This document shows positions 7,239-17,000 of a DNA stretch of 34,773 bases, in pieces; the stretch's first letter is position 1; every line of letters begins with the position of its first letter. The position numbers were made by a program, and so were the translations under genes. This DNA comes from Cellulomonas denverensis (GTDB lineage: Bacteria > Actinomycetota > Actinomycetes > Actinomycetales > Cellulomonadaceae). Location of the stretch: positions 1 through 34,773 of the forward strand of contig NZ_JAAXOX010000019.1 of the NCBI RefSeq assembly GCF_012396125.1, in the 5' to 3' direction. The notes below the pieces were generated by a model that did no database searches, was not told the DNA's origin, and was given only the letters and a program-made list of their open reading frames with translations.

Positions 7239-8111
7239 TCAGGGCAGGGTCAGGATCTCGGCGCCGGTCTCGGTGACCAGCAGGGTGTGCTCGAACTGCG
7301 CGGAACGGCGGCCGTCGGCCGTGACCACTGTCCAGCCGTCGTCCCACATGGTCCAGTCGGGGGTGCCGAGGTTGAGCATCGGCTCGATGGTGAACACCAT
7401 CCCCGGCTCGATCGGCCGGTCGTAGCGCGGCGCGGCGTCGTAGTGCGGCACGACCAGCCCGGAGTGGAAGGCCTCGCCCACCCCGTGCCCGGTGTAGTCG
7501 CGCACCACGCCGTAGCCGAACCGGGTGGCGTACTTCTCGATCACCCGGCCGATCACGTTGAACTCCCGGCCCGGTGCGACCGCCTTGATCGCCCGGTGCA
7601 GCGACTCCCGGGTGCGTTCGATCAGCAGCGCGGACTCCTGGTCGAGCTCGCCGACGCCGAAGGTGGCGTTGTTGTCCCCGTGCACGCCGCCGATGTACGC
7701 GGTGATGTCGATGTTGACCAGGTCGCCGTCCTGCAGCACCGTCGAGTCCGGGATGCCGTGGCAGATCACCTCGTTCACCGAGGTGCACAGCGACTTCGGG
7801 AAGCCGCGGTAGCCCAGGGTCGAGGGGTAGGCGTGGTGGTCGAGCAGGAACTCGTGCCCGATCCGGTCCAGCTCGTCGGTGGTGACGCCGGGGGCGACCG
7901 CCTCGCCGACCACCTGGAGCGCCTGGGCGGCGATCCGTGCGGCCACCCGGATCCGCTCGGTCACCTCCGGCGCGGGGATGTCGCTGCCGGTGAACGGGGT
8001 GGGGCCGGGGCGTCCGACGTATTCCGGGCGGGGGATGGACGACGGGACGGGCCGGTGCGGACCGACGGTGCCCGGCGTGAGTGCCGGCCGTGGCGCGTGG
8101 ACGGACGTCAT
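7239..8111 (-). CDS. map: Methionine aminopeptidase, type I (actinobacterial MetAP1c form)
   Basis: 290 residues. A ~45-residue N-terminal extension contains the PxxP elements ([13 protein letters not shown]) typical of mycobacterial MetAP1c. The metallopeptidase core has all five metal ligands: the two Asp in [19 protein letters not shown], the His in [11 protein letters not shown], and the Glu residues in FTIEPMLN and FEHTLLVTE. It removes initiator methionine from nascent proteins. TAGACT lies seven bases before the ATG, so the transcript is probably leaderless. It diverges from the SPOR-like small gene. Confidence 0.96.
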   Translation of the reverse strand: MTSVHAPRPALTPGTVGPHRPVPSSIPRPEYVGRPGPTPFTGSDIPAPEVTERIRVAARIAAQALQVVGEAVAPGVTTDELDRIGHEFLLDHHAYPSTLGYRGFPKSLCTSVNEVICHGIPDSTVLQDGDLVNIDITAYIGGVHGDNNATFGVGELDQESALLIERTRESLHRAIKAVAPGREFNVIGRVIEKYATRFGYGVVRDYTGHGVGEAFHSGLVVPHYDAAPRYDRPIEPGMVFTIEPMLNLGTPDWTMWDDGWTVVTADGRRSAQFEHTLLVTETGAEILTLP

Positions 8112-8118
8112 AGCTGGC

Positions 8119-8124
8119 AGTCTA
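8119..8124 (-). promoter_or_regulatory. Putative -10 box of leaderless map
   Basis: TAGACT on the minus strand, 7 nt before the ATG of map. No ribosome site precedes that ATG, consistent with leaderless initiation. Confidence 0.45.
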
Positions 8125-8155
8125 CGGATAGCGAACCAGCCACGAGGAGGACCTG

Positions 8156-8335
8156 ATGAGCGAGGGCTTCTACTTCAACGTCGAGACCGGCGAGGTCGAG
8201 CAGGGCAAGCAGTCGTCCTGGTCGAGCCGGCTCGGGCCGTACCCGACCCGGGAGGCCGCCGAGCACGCGCTGGAGACCGCCCGGCAGCGCAACGCCGCCT
8301 GGGACGAGGAGGACCGCCGGGAGTCCGAGGACTGA
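8156..8335 (+). CDS. Small SPOR-like domain protein, 59 aa
   Basis: The peptide begins [21 protein letters not shown] and ends [15 protein letters not shown]. It matches a small actinobacterial family often annotated as SPOR domain-containing and commonly found beside map. The middle ([20 protein letters not shown]) has the GPYxTREEA pattern of SPOR repeats, but no membrane anchor is present, so it is probably cytoplasmic and its role is unknown. A strong GAGGAGG ribosome site (8144-8150) fixes the ATG. It diverges from map and converges with the M15 peptidase gene, the stops being 3 nt apart. Confidence 0.82.
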   Translation: MSEGFYFNVETGEVEQGKQSSWSSRLGPYPTREAAEHALETARQRNAAWDEEDRRESED

Positions 8336-8338
8336 CCG

Positions 8339-9001
8339 CTACTGGCCGCTCAGCCGGGCCGCGACCTCGGCGACCGCCGCCGCGTCGCCGACGATCTCGA
8401 AGTGCATCTCGTCCGCCCGCCCGTCGAAGTCGCCGCCCCAGGCGACCACCGGCGCCACCTCGGCCAGGATCGCCCGGATCGCCGCCACCTGGTCGTCGGT
8501 GAAGGTGTCCCTGGCGCCCAGCGGGTGCTCGGTGGCATTCAGGTCGATCGAGGTGCCGGAGGCGTGGTTGGACAGCGTCTCGGCGTCGTCGCCCTCGCCG
8601 CGCACGGTCCGGTAGCCCCAGCCCCACGAGCTGTCCGGGTCCACCGGCTCGACCTCGGCGTCGAACCGGGCCGCCACGTAGTCGAGCACGGTGCGCACGT
8701 CCCCGGCCAGCAGCCGCCCGGTGACCCACGGCGACTGCTCCATCCGGTCGTCGTCGCCCTCGGTGATCGCCGGCCAGCAGTTCTGCGAGGTGGTGGCATC
8801 GGGCACGCAGGACGGGTCGAGGGTCGCCACCGGCTCGGCGGCGGCCGGTGGCACGGCATCCGGCCGGACCAGCTGGACGATCGTGACCACCAGCACCGTC
8901 ACCAGGGCGACCGCGAGCCCGAACAGCACCAGCCTCCCGCGCCGGGTCACCCGCAGCGGCGGTGGTGGCGCTGCGGGCCGGGCCGGGGTGGTCAGGCTCA
9001 T
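8339..9001 (-). CDS. Membrane-anchored M15 family D-alanyl-D-alanine carboxypeptidase (VanY-like)
   Basis: 220 residues. A basic cytoplasmic N terminus is followed by one membrane helix (about 25-45, LVLFGLAVALVTVLVVTIVQLV) and an extracellular M15 peptidase domain. Zinc ligands are visible: His146 and Asp153 in SNHASGTSIDLN and His200 in EMHFEI, with Glu198 as catalytic base. Such enzymes trim the terminal D-Ala of peptidoglycan stem peptides. The frame is open further upstream, but the ATG at 9001 is preferred because it places the anchor near the N terminus and a TACGCT -10 box lies 7 nt before it. Confidence 0.88.
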   Translation of the reverse strand: MSLTTPARPAAPPPPLRVTRRGRLVLFGLAVALVTVLVVTIVQLVRPDAVPPAAAEPVATLDPSCVPDATTSQNCWPAITEGDDDRMEQSPWVTGRLLAGDVRTVLDYVAARFDAEVEPVDPDSSWGWGYRTVRGEGDDAETLSNHASGTSIDLNATEHPLGARDTFTDDQVAAIRAILAEVAPVVAWGGDFDGRADEMHFEIVGDAAAVAEVAARLSGQ

Positions 9002-9008
9002 GGCGATG

Positions 9009-9014
9009 AGCGTA
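9009..9014 (-). promoter_or_regulatory. Putative -10 box of the leaderless M15 peptidase gene
   Basis: TACGCT on the minus strand, 7 nt before the ATG at 9001, with no Shine-Dalgarno sequence between. This supports the internal start chosen for the peptidase. Confidence 0.4.
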
Positions 9015-9055
9015 GAGCCGACGGGCGCTACTGGGATGGGGGCACGCCCGGTCTC

Positions 9056-9071
9056 ACTGGGTGTGTCCCAT
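9056..9071 (+). repeat. Left terminal inverted repeat
   Basis: ACTGGGTGTGTCCCAT, an exact complement of the copy at 9969-9984. Flanking bases do not match beyond 16 bp. Confidence 0.8.
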
Positions 9072-9184
9072 TTCCTGGGTCGTGAGTGGTTGGGAGTCAA
9101 CGCGCTCCCGGGCGATGATCGACATCGGGAGGCCGTCCTTGCCGGCGAGCAGCCCACGCGCCCGTCCGTCCCGTGAAGCGGCAG

Positions 9185-9493
9185 CTACGGCTGAGGCGGA
9201 GTCCACGATGGATGCTCGTAGATGACCTTGCGTTTGCGGCCCTTGATTCGGGCGGTCATTCGAAGGACGGGACCCGCCAGAAGTGGCCACGGGTACACAT
9301 CCGGACGCCCGGAACGGTCGTGGATCGCGGTCACGCGTCCGTCGTCCGCGACGTAGACGTGCCCTTCGAGCAAGGTGCCGCTGCGGCTGGTGACAGGATC
9401 GCCAACCCAGACCTCGACGATGTGATCGGTGCCGAGGTACGGCTCAAGGGCAGCCACTGCCTCTGGCTGCCACTTTCCCGGCCACACCGCCAC
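9185..9493 (-). CDS. Hypothetical protein, 102 aa, inside the decayed IS
   Basis: A GTG-start frame reading MAVWPGKWQPEAVAALEPYLG, then DHIVEVWVGDPVTSRSG, a strand-rich segment (LEGHVYVADDGRVTAIHDRSG) and a basic end (ARIKGRKRKVIYEHPSW). The composition is protein-like and unlike the Arg/Pro/Gly-rich shadow frames. No family is recognised, and no strong ribosome site precedes the GTG. It lies between the inverted repeats but shows no transposase features, so it may be a passenger gene or an older resident gene trapped between two repeat copies. Confidence 0.5.
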   Translation of the reverse strand: MAVWPGKWQPEAVAALEPYLGTDHIVEVWVGDPVTSRSGTLLEGHVYVADDGRVTAIHDRSGRPDVYPWPLLAGPVLRMTARIKGRKRKVIYEHPSWTPPQP

Positions 9494-9536
9494 GCGCCGA
9501 ACGATAGCGCGGCCACCGCGGCATCGGAGCGCGCAT

Positions 9537-9924
9537 TCATGCCGCGAGTGTCAATGCGCGCCGATGAGCAGGTGTTCGCGACAGATGGCGCAGGGTGGTC
9601 GCGATGCAGGCGACCTGGAGCCAGCCGGTTGCCGAGACGGTGGCGTTCTCGAACGACTTCGCCAGTCGGCGGGAGCGTCCGAGGCGGCCGTGGGCGACCT
9701 CGACGCGCCAGGCGTGGCGGATGGGGCGGAACACCGGCTGTGCAGGACGGTCAGGACTCGCTCCCAGGTTCCGTTGCGCGACCAGCGGCGGAACTGCGAC
9801 CACACCCGCGTCCAGGGCCCGAACGACTCGGGCATGAATCGCCATTGGCAGCCGGTGTGGGAGACGTACAGCATGGCGTCCACGACCCGCCGCAGGTCAG
9901 GCGCGTGTCACTGCCGTACGACAT
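9537..9924 (-). pseudogene. IS5-family transposase remnant (internally deleted, frameshifted)
   Basis: Three pieces of one transposase are recognisable in different frames. MSYGSD at 9924 is the usual IS5 start. After a deletion of the DUF4096 N-terminal region comes DLRRVVDAMLYVSHTGCQWRF and the WSQFRRWSRNGTWERVL block (about 9899-9740). After a second deletion and frame change comes the C-terminal part with VEVAHGRLGRSRRLAKSFE, equivalent to the segment bearing the catalytic Glu, ending near 9537. The part carrying the two catalytic Asp residues is gone. The remnant is about 390 bp; an intact gene of this type is about 800 bp. The protein is certainly nonfunctional. Confidence 0.8.
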
Positions 9925-9968
9925 GCCCCGCACGGTGCCGCCCGCGCCGATGTCAGCAGTCAAACCAC

Positions 9969-9984
9969 ATGGGACACACCCAGT
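9969..9984 (-). repeat. Right terminal inverted repeat
   Basis: Complement of the left repeat. Its last base is the first base of the panB stop triplet (9984-9986 on the plus strand). Confidence 0.8.
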
Positions 9985-10814
9985 CACTCCAGGAACGAGT
10001 GCCCCTCGTCCGGGAACTGCCCGCCGCGGACCTCGGCGGCATAGGCGCGGGCGGCGTCGGTCAGCACCTGGCCGACGTTCGCGAACTGCTTGGCGAACCG
10101 CGGCGACCAGTCGCCCATCCCGGCCATGTCGGTCCAGACCAGCACCTGGCCGTCGCACTCCGGGCCGGCGCCGATGCCGATGGTCGGGATCGCCAGGATC
10201 TCGGTCACCCGGGCCGCGACCGGGGCGGGTACCATCTCCAGCACCACCGCGACCGCGCCGGCCTCCTGCACCGCCAGGGCGTCCTCGCTCAGGATCTCGG
10301 CCGCCTCGTCGCCCCGGCCCTGCACCCGGTGACCGCCCAGGGTGTTCTCCGACTGCGGGGTGAAGCCCAGGTGCGCGACCACCGGGATGCCGGCGTCGGT
10401 CAGCGCCCGGATCTGCGCCGCGCTGCGCCGGCCGCCCTCCAGCTTCACCGCGTGCGCCCCGGCCTCCTTGAGGTAGCGCACCGCGGTGGCGAGCGCCTGC
10501 TCGGCCGAGGCCTCGTAGGACCCGAACGGCAGGTCGGCGACCACCATCGCGCGGCGGGCGGCCCGGACCACGGCCCGGGTCGGCGGGATCATCTCGTCCA
10601 CGGTGACCGGGATCGGCGACTCGTGGCCGAGCATGGTGTTCCCGATCGAGTCGCCGACCAGCAGCATGTCGATCCCGGCCTCGTCGAACAGCCGCGCCAC
10701 CGCGAAGTCGTAGGCGGTGAGCATGGTCAGCTTCTCGCCGCGCTGCTTGGCCTGGGCCAGGTGGTGCACGCGGACGCGGCGGGTGGTGGTGGCGGGGTCG
10801 GGCATGTGGGACAT
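9984..10814 (-). CDS. panB: 3-methyl-2-oxobutanoate hydroxymethyltransferase (ketopantoate hydroxymethyltransferase)
   Basis: 276 residues, a normal length. It catalyses the first committed step of pantothenate and CoA synthesis, adding a hydroxymethyl group from methylene-THF to ketoisovalerate. Diagnostic blocks are [52 protein letters not shown] and [22 protein letters not shown], and the C terminus EGHSFLE fits the family's GPEHSF-like end. ATG at 10814 follows the nadE stop after 2 nt (TGAccATG), so translation is coupled to nadE. Its stop codon abuts the right inverted repeat of the decayed IS, yet the protein looks complete. Confidence 0.95.
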   Translation of the reverse strand: MSHMPDPATTTRRVRVHHLAQAKQRGEKLTMLTAYDFAVARLFDEAGIDMLLVGDSIGNTMLGHESPIPVTVDEMIPPTRAVVRAARRAMVVADLPFGSYEASAEQALATAVRYLKEAGAHAVKLEGGRRSAAQIRALTDAGIPVVAHLGFTPQSENTLGGHRVQGRGDEAAEILSEDALAVQEAGAVAVVLEMVPAPVAARVTEILAIPTIGIGAGPECDGQVLVWTDMAGMGDWSPRFAKQFANVGQVLTDAARAYAAEVRGGQFPDEGHSFLE

Positions 10815-10816
10815 GG

Positions 10817-12475
10817 TCAGAGCTCCGTGCTGGTGGTGGGGGTGTCGATCGGCTCGCGCCACCGACTGGTGACCGGCAGCCGGCGGTCCCGGCCGAAGGC
10901 GAGGGCGGTGACCTTGGGGCCGAGCGGGTACTGGCGGCGCTTCCACTCGGCGCGGTCCACCAGGGACAGCACCCGGTCCACCACCTGCGGGTCGAAGCCG
11001 CGGGCCAGCAGTTCGCCGCGCCCCTCGGCGTGTTCGACGTAGGCGTCCAGCACCTGGTCGAGCAGGTCGTAGGGCGGCAGCGAATCCTGGTCGACCTGGC
11101 CGGGCCGCAGTTCGGCCGACGGCGGCTTGGTGATCGAGTTCTCCGGGATCGGCGGGATCTCGCCGCGGTCGACCGCGTGGTTGTTGCGCCACCGGGACAG
11201 CGCCCAGACCCGCGACTTGTCGACGTCCTTGATCGGGGCGTACCCGCCGACCGCGTCGCCGTAGATGGTCGAGTAGCCGACCGCCAGTTCGGTCTTGTTG
11301 CCGGTGGCCAGCACCAGGTGGCCCTCGGCGTTGGAGATCGCCATCAGGATCATCCCGCGCACCCGGGCCTGCAGGTTCTCCGCGGCGACCCCGTCCAGCG
11401 GCAGGCCGGCCTCGAAGGCGTCCACCACCGGCTTGATCGGCTGCACCCGGTAGTCCGCGCCGATCCGCTGTGCCAGGTCGGCGGCGTCGTCCTTGGAGTG
11501 GTCCGACGACCAACGGGACGGCATCGACACCCCGGTGACGTTCTCCCCGCCGATCGCGTCCGCGGCGATCGCGGCGACCAGCGCCGAGTCGATGCCGCCG
11601 GACATCCCCAGCGCGACCCGGGTGAAGCCGTTCTTCTTCACGTACCCGGCCAGCCCGGTCACCAGGGCGCGGTAGACCTCCTCGTCCGGGTGCAGCGGGG
11701 GAGCGATCGTGCCGTGGGTCTGCGGCTGACCGGGCTCGGCCAGCTCCCACACCGCCAGGTCCTCGACGAACTGCGGCGACCGGGCCAGGATCTCGCCACC
11801 GGCCAGCACGAAGGAGCCGCCGTCGAACACCAGGTCGTCCTGCCCGCCGACCATGTTCACGTAGGCCACCGGCACCCCGCCGAGCTGCACCGACCGCCGG
11901 GTGGCCAGCTCCGCGCGCTGGTGGATCTTGCCCTCCTCGTACGGCGAGCCGTTCAGCACCACCAGCAGCTCGACCCCGTGCCCGGTCAGCGCCTCCACCG
12001 GGCCGTCCTGCCAGATGTCCTCGCAGATCACGATGCCGATCGTGCGCCCGTCGACGTCGATCACGCAGGAGGTCGTGCCCGGCGCGAAGATCCGGAACTC
12101 GTCGAAGACGCCGTAGTTGGGCAGGTGCCGCTTGTCGTACCGGGCGGTGACCTCGCCGCCGCGCAGCACCACGGCCTGGTTGGTGGGCCGCCCGGCTCTG
12201 GTGCCGACCATGCCGAGCACCACCGTGACGTCGCCCATCCCGTGGTCGACCAGCGCGGTGGCCACGTCGGCCAGCGCGGCCTCGGCCCCCCGGCGGAAGG
12301 ACGCCCGCAGCGCGAGATCCTCGATCGGGTAACCGGTCACGGTCATCTCCGGGAAGACCACCATCCGGGCGCCGGCGTCGGCGGCGCGGCGGGTGCGGTC
12401 CAGCACCGCGCGGGTGTTCCCGTCGAGGTCACCGACGCAGGTGTCGATCTGGGCGAGCGCGATCCGCAGAGGCAT
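10817..12475 (-). CDS. nadE: Glutamine-dependent NAD+ synthetase
   Basis: 552 residues in two domains. The N-terminal nitrilase-like glutaminase (about 1-260) has its catalytic triad in [10 protein letters not shown] (Glu), [10 protein letters not shown] (Lys) and VICEDIWQD (Cys). The C-terminal synthetase has the ATP-pyrophosphatase P-loop [14 protein letters not shown] and the signature ending [22 protein letters not shown]. It converts nicotinic acid adenine dinucleotide to NAD+ with glutamine as nitrogen donor. It precedes panB with a 2-nt gap, forming a cofactor-synthesis operon, and diverges from glnA across 95 bp. Confidence 0.96.
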   Translation of the reverse strand: MPLRIALAQIDTCVGDLDGNTRAVLDRTRRAADAGARMVVFPEMTVTGYPIEDLALRASFRRGAEAALADVATALVDHGMGDVTVVLGMVGTRAGRPTNQAVVLRGGEVTARYDKRHLPNYGVFDEFRIFAPGTTSCVIDVDGRTIGIVICEDIWQDGPVEALTGHGVELLVVLNGSPYEEGKIHQRAELATRRSVQLGGVPVAYVNMVGGQDDLVFDGGSFVLAGGEILARSPQFVEDLAVWELAEPGQPQTHGTIAPPLHPDEEVYRALVTGLAGYVKKNGFTRVALGMSGGIDSALVAAIAADAIGGENVTGVSMPSRWSSDHSKDDAADLAQRIGADYRVQPIKPVVDAFEAGLPLDGVAAENLQARVRGMILMAISNAEGHLVLATGNKTELAVGYSTIYGDAVGGYAPIKDVDKSRVWALSRWRNNHAVDRGEIPPIPENSITKPPSAELRPGQVDQDSLPPYDLLDQVLDAYVEHAEGRGELLARGFDPQVVDRVLSLVDRAEWKRRQYPLGPKVTALAFGRDRRLPVTSRWREPIDTPTTSTEL

Positions 12476-12570
12476 GACGGCAGCCTATTGCGGCCGGGCG
12501 GCGGGTGCGTGCTGCGGCGATTCGCCGCCGATGTCACCTGCTCGCAATCTGGATCGTGCAGGATGGGCGC

Positions 12571-13908
12571 ATGGACAGGCAGCAGGAGTTCGTGCTCCGC
12601 ACGGTCGAGGAGCGGGACATCCGCTTCATCCGTCTCTGGTTCACCGATGTGCTGGGGACGCTGAAGTCGGTGGCGGTCGCCCCGGCCGAGCTGGAGGCGG
12701 CCTTCTCCGAGGGCATCGGCTTCGACGGTTCGTCCATCGAGGGCCTGACCCGGGTGTACGAGGCGGACATGATCGCCAAGCCCGACCCGACCACGTTCCA
12801 GGTGCTGCCCTGGCGCGGCGAGCGGCACGGCACCGCCCGGATGTTCTGCGACATCCTCACCCCGGACGGCGAACCGTCGCTGGCGGACTCCCGCAACGTG
12901 CTCAAGCGGATGCTGGCCAAGGCGTCGGAGAAGGGCTTCACCTTCTACACCCACCCCGAGGTGGAGTTCTACCTGTTCGAGCCCAGCACCGATCCGAGCC
13001 TGCCGCTGGTGCCGGTGGACCAGGGCGGTTACTTCGACCACGTGCCGCGCGGCACCGCGCACGACTTCCGGCGCGCCGCGATCACGATGCTGGAGTCGAT
13101 GGGCATCTCGGTGGAGTTCTCCCACCACGAGGCCGGCCCGGGCCAGAACGAGATCGACCTGCGCTACGCCGACGCGCTGACCACCGCGGACAACATCATG
13201 ACCTTCCGCACGGTGGTGAAGGAGGTCGCGCTGGAGCAGGGCGTGTACGCCTCGTTCATGCCCAAGCCGATGGCCGACCAGCCCGGCTCCGGGATGCACA
13301 CCCACCTGTCGCTGTTTGAGGGCGACCGCAACGCCTTCCACGCCCCGGGCGAGCACCTGGAGCTGTCCTCGGTGGCCCGGTCCTTCATCGCCGGCCTGCT
13401 GACCCACGCGGCGGAGATCACCGCGGTGACCAACCAGTTCACCAACTCCTACAAGCGGCTGTGGGGCGGCGCCGAGGCACCGTCGTACATCTGCTGGGGG
13501 CACAACAACCGCTCCGCGCTGGTCCGGGTGCCGATGTACAAGCCGGGCAAGTCCAACTCGGCGCGGATCGAGTACCGGGCGGTCGACTCGGCCACCAACC
13601 CCTACCTGGCGTTCGCGGTGCTGCTGGCCGCCGGGCTCAAGGGCATCGAGGAGGGCTACCAGCTGCCCGAGGGCGCCGACGACGACGTGTGGGAGCTGAC
13701 CGACGCCGAGCGCCGGGCGATGGGCATCGACCCGCTGCCCGCCACGCTGGAGAACGCGATCACGGTGATGGAGAAGTCCGAGTTGGTCGCCGAGACGCTG
13801 GGCGAGCACGTCTTCGACTTCGTGCTGCGGAACAAGAAGCAGGAGTGGGAGGACTACCGCTCCCAGGTCACCCCCTACGAGCTCAAGCGCTTCCTGCCCA
13901 TGCTCTGA
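12571..13908 (+). CDS. glnA2: Type I glutamine synthetase, GlnA2-like
   Basis: 445 residues, very similar in order of motifs to mycobacterial GlnA2: it starts MDRQQEFVLRTVEERDIRF, then GFDGSSIEG, EFYLFEP, EFSHHEAGPGQNEID, the glutamate flap region (GSGMHTHLSLFEG), NSYKRL and the ADP-binding NRSALVRVPMY. It makes glutamine from glutamate, ammonia and ATP. The region where the main enzyme carries the adenylylated Tyr (an NLYDLP-like loop) reads PEGADDDVWELTDAERRAMG without a Tyr, so this paralogue should escape GlnE control. An AGGATGGG ribosome site precedes ATG 12571. A distinct main GlnA is expected elsewhere. Confidence 0.93.
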   Translation: MDRQQEFVLRTVEERDIRFIRLWFTDVLGTLKSVAVAPAELEAAFSEGIGFDGSSIEGLTRVYEADMIAKPDPTTFQVLPWRGERHGTARMFCDILTPDGEPSLADSRNVLKRMLAKASEKGFTFYTHPEVEFYLFEPSTDPSLPLVPVDQGGYFDHVPRGTAHDFRRAAITMLESMGISVEFSHHEAGPGQNEIDLRYADALTTADNIMTFRTVVKEVALEQGVYASFMPKPMADQPGSGMHTHLSLFEGDRNAFHAPGEHLELSSVARSFIAGLLTHAAEITAVTNQFTNSYKRLWGGAEAPSYICWGHNNRSALVRVPMYKPGKSNSARIEYRAVDSATNPYLAFAVLLAAGLKGIEEGYQLPEGADDDVWELTDAERRAMGIDPLPATLENAITVMEKSELVAETLGEHVFDFVLRNKKQEWEDYRSQVTPYELKRFLPML

Positions 13909-13934
13909 CCGGCCCGGCGGGGGTACGGAGCCCG

Positions 13935-13999
13935 AGTTCGGCACTCCCGCGCCGAGGTCGTGAGCGCCGTCCCCGCATTCGGGACGGATGTGCCGAACT
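13935..13999. promoter_or_regulatory. Nested inverted repeats in the glnA2-glnE gap
   Basis: Arms AGTTCGGCA (13935-13943) and TGCCGAACT (13991-13999) match perfectly and enclose a second perfect hairpin, CCGTCCC (13967-13973) with GGGACGG (13981-13987). The structure ends 24 nt before the glnE start. It could terminate glnA2 transcription or form a control structure in the glnE leader; there is no T-tract. Confidence 0.5.
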
Positions 14000-14023
14000 G
14001 GGCAATGCCGCGGGTCAGGATGG

Positions 14024-17000
14024 ATGGATACGGTGACGGATGTGACTGCCTCCACCCCCCGGCGGACCGGGTCGCTGGCCGGACGGCTGACCCGGGCCGG
14101 CTTCGACGACGCGACCCGGGCCCAGCGGCTGCTGGCCGACACGGCACTGGTCGCGGCGACCGGGGCGGCCGACGCCGAGGGGGTGGCGGAGCTGCTGCTG
14201 CCCGCGCTCGCGGAGGCCGCCGAACCGGATCTGGCCCTGCTGGCCCTGGCGAAGATCGCCGGCGCCGACGCCGACCGGCTGGGCGCGATCCTGGCCGAGG
14301 ACGGACCGGCCCGGCGACGGCTGATCGCGGTCACCGGGGCGTCGGTCGCGCTGGGCGACCAGCTCGCCGCCCACCCGGAGGACCTGGACCTGCTGGCCGA
14401 CGACCGGCCCGGCACCGGGGTGGACGCCCGGGCGGTCCGTGCCGAACTGCTCACCGCGGTGGGCGCCGACCCCGATGCCGACGTCCCGGTCGCGAGCGGG
14501 ACCGCCGACCACCTGCGCCGGGCCTACCGCCGACGACTGCTGCGGATCGCCGCGACCGACCTGACCAGCACCGAGCCGCTGACCCTGCTGCCGGGGGTGG
14601 CCGCCGCGATCGCCGATCTGGCCGCCGCCGCGCTGGAGGCCGCCCTGGCGGTGGCCCGCGCCGAACTGCCGGACCACGGGCGCTCGGCCCGGCTGGCCGT
14701 GATCGGGATGGGCAAGACCGGCGGTCGGGAACTGAACTACGTCTCCGACGTGGACGTGATCTACGTGGCCGAACCGGTCGAGGGCGCGGATGAGGCCCAG
14801 GCGCTGGCGGTCGCGACCAAGCTGGCGACCGGACTGGCCCGGGCCTGCGCCGGCCCGTCCGCGGAGCCGGAGCTGTGGCCGGTGGACGCGGCGCTGCGGC
14901 CGGAGGGCAAGGACGGTCCGCTGGTGCGCACCCTGGACTCGCACCGGCAGTACTACCAGCGCTGGGCTCGGACCTGGGAGTTCCAGGCGCTGCTCAAGGC
15001 CCGGCCGCTGGCCGGCGACGCCGAGCTGGGCCGGGCCTACGTCGAGGCGATGAACCCGATGGTGTGGCAGGCGGTGCAGCGGGAGAACTTCGTCGCCGAC
15101 TCCCAGGCGATGCGCCGCCGGGTGGAGAACCACGTGCCCGCGGCGGAGGCGGACCGGCAGATCAAGCTCGGCAAGGGCGGTCTGCGGGACGTCGAGTTCA
15201 CCGTGCAGTTGCTGCAACTCGTCCACGGGCGCAACGACGAGTCGATCCGGTCCGGCAACACCCTGACCGCATTGACCTCGCTGGCCGAGGGCGGCTACGT
15301 CGGCCGGGACCACGCCGCCGAACTCGGGGTCTGCTACCGATTCCTGCGCGCCGTGGAGCACCACAACCAGGTGCACCGGCTGCGCCGCACCCACCTGATG
15401 CCCACCGCCGAGGCCGATCTGCGCCGGCTGGGCCGGTCGGTGGGCCTGCGCACCGATGCCGCCCAGGCACTGACCGACCGGTGGCGGCAGGTGCGCCGGG
15501 ACGTGCGCCGCCTGCACGAGGAGCTGTTCTACCGCCCACTGCTGCCCGCGGTGGCCCAGCTGTCCGCCGAGGAGGCCTCGCTCGCCCCGGAGGCCGCCCG
15601 GGCCCGGTTGGCGGCGATCGGCTACCTCGACCCGGCGGGCGCGATCCGGCACATCGCGGCGCTCACCGAGGGGGTGTCCCGGCGGGCGGCGATCCAGCGC
15701 CAGCTGCTGCCGGTGATGCTCGGCTGGTTCGCCGACGGTCCCGACCCGGATGGCGGACTACTGGCGTTCCGGCGACTGTCCGAGGACCTGGGCGGCACGC
15801 ACTGGTACCTCAAGCTGCTGCGCGACTCCGGCACCGCCGCCCAGCGCCTGGCCACCGCGCTGTCCACCTCGCGTTACGTCGCGGACGCGCTGCGCCGGTC
15901 GCCGGAGTCGGTGGTCTGGCTGGACGACGACGCCGAACTCCAGCCCCGCGGTCCGGAGCGACTGGCCGGGGAGGCGGACGCGATCCTGACCCGCGCGCAC
16001 GAGCCGGTGCCCGCGGCCACCGCCCTACGCGCGCTGCGCCGCCGCGAACTGGCCCGGACCGCCGTGGCGGACGTGCTCGGCGTGGTCACCGGGTCCCGGG
16101 CGGCGCACAGCCTGTCCACCAGCGCCGACGTGCTGGTCGCCGGTGCCCTGCGGATCGCGCTGGCCGAGGAGCGTGCCGCCAGGGGCCTGGAGGTCGACCC
16201 CACCGCGATGCTGGTGGTGGCGATGGGGCGCTATGGCGGGCAGGAGATGGGCTACGCCTCGGACGCGGACGTGATGTTCGTGCACGACCCGTACGACGGC
16301 GCCGACCCGACCCTGGCCCAGACCTTCGCGATCGGGGTCGCCACCCGGTTGCGGTCGCTGCTCGGCGCGGTCGGCCCGGAGCCCGCCCTGGAGGTGGACG
16401 CCGACCTCCGGCCGGAGGGTCGCAACGGTCCGCTGGTCCGGTCCTTCGACTCCTACGCCGAGTACTACGCCCGCTGGTCGCTGGTCTGGGAGAGCCAGGC
16501 GCTGCTGCGTGCCCGGCCGGCGGCGGGGGACACCGGCCTGGCCGGGCGGTTCGGCGAGCTGATCGACCCGCTGCGCTACCCCGAGGGCGGACTGGACGCT
16601 GCCGCCGTCCGGGAGATCCGCCGGATCAAGGCCCGGGTCGAGTCCGAGCGGCTGCCCCGGGGCGTGGACCCGACCCGGCACCTGAAGCTCGGTCGTGGCG
16701 GGATCGCCGACGTCGAGTGGACCGCCCAGCTGCTCCAGCTCCAACACGCCGGGGAGCTGCCCGCGCTGCGCACCACCGGCACCCTGGACGCATTGGCCGC
16801 CGCCCGGGACGCCGGACTGCTCGACCCCGGCGACGCGGCGGTGCTCACCGAGTCCTGGGAGCTGGCCTCCCGGCTCCGCGACGCCCTGGTGCTGTGGACC
16901 GGCCGGGCCGGGGGAGCGACCGCCGACGTCCTGCCGCACGACCGGCCCTCGATCGCCGGGATCGCCGCCGTGCTCGGCACCGCCGGGTCGGCCGCCGACC

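Larger units (their letters stand above)
9056..9984 (-). mobile_element. Decayed IS5-type insertion element with intact terminal inverted repeats
   Basis: The 929-bp segment is bounded by perfect 16-bp inverted repeats (ACTGGGTGTGTCCCAT at 9056-9071 and its complement at 9969-9984). Next to the right repeat lies a broken IS5-family transposase reading leftward; the left half holds an apparently intact 102-aa frame. No clear target-site duplication flanks the repeats. The right repeat touches the stop codon of panB, so insertion occurred between the M15 peptidase gene and panB without destroying either. The element cannot move by itself because its transposase core is deleted. Confidence 0.7.

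Noticed and set aside
6447..8156. 569-codon plus-strand frame opposite ppgK and map
   Set aside because: Spans two convincing genes on the other strand and their intergenic gap; composition is that of a shadow.
9054..9290. 78-codon minus-strand frame ending in the left inverted repeat
   Set aside because: Overlaps the better 102-aa frame out of phase, with no homology pattern or ribosome site; probably fortuitous.
9537..9984. Functional transposase
   Set aside because: The conserved blocks fall in different frames and the region with two catalytic Asp residues is missing.
11030..12664. 544-codon plus-strand frame opposite nadE
   Set aside because: Antisense shadow; it crosses the nadE-glnA2 promoter gap and has no recognisable domain.
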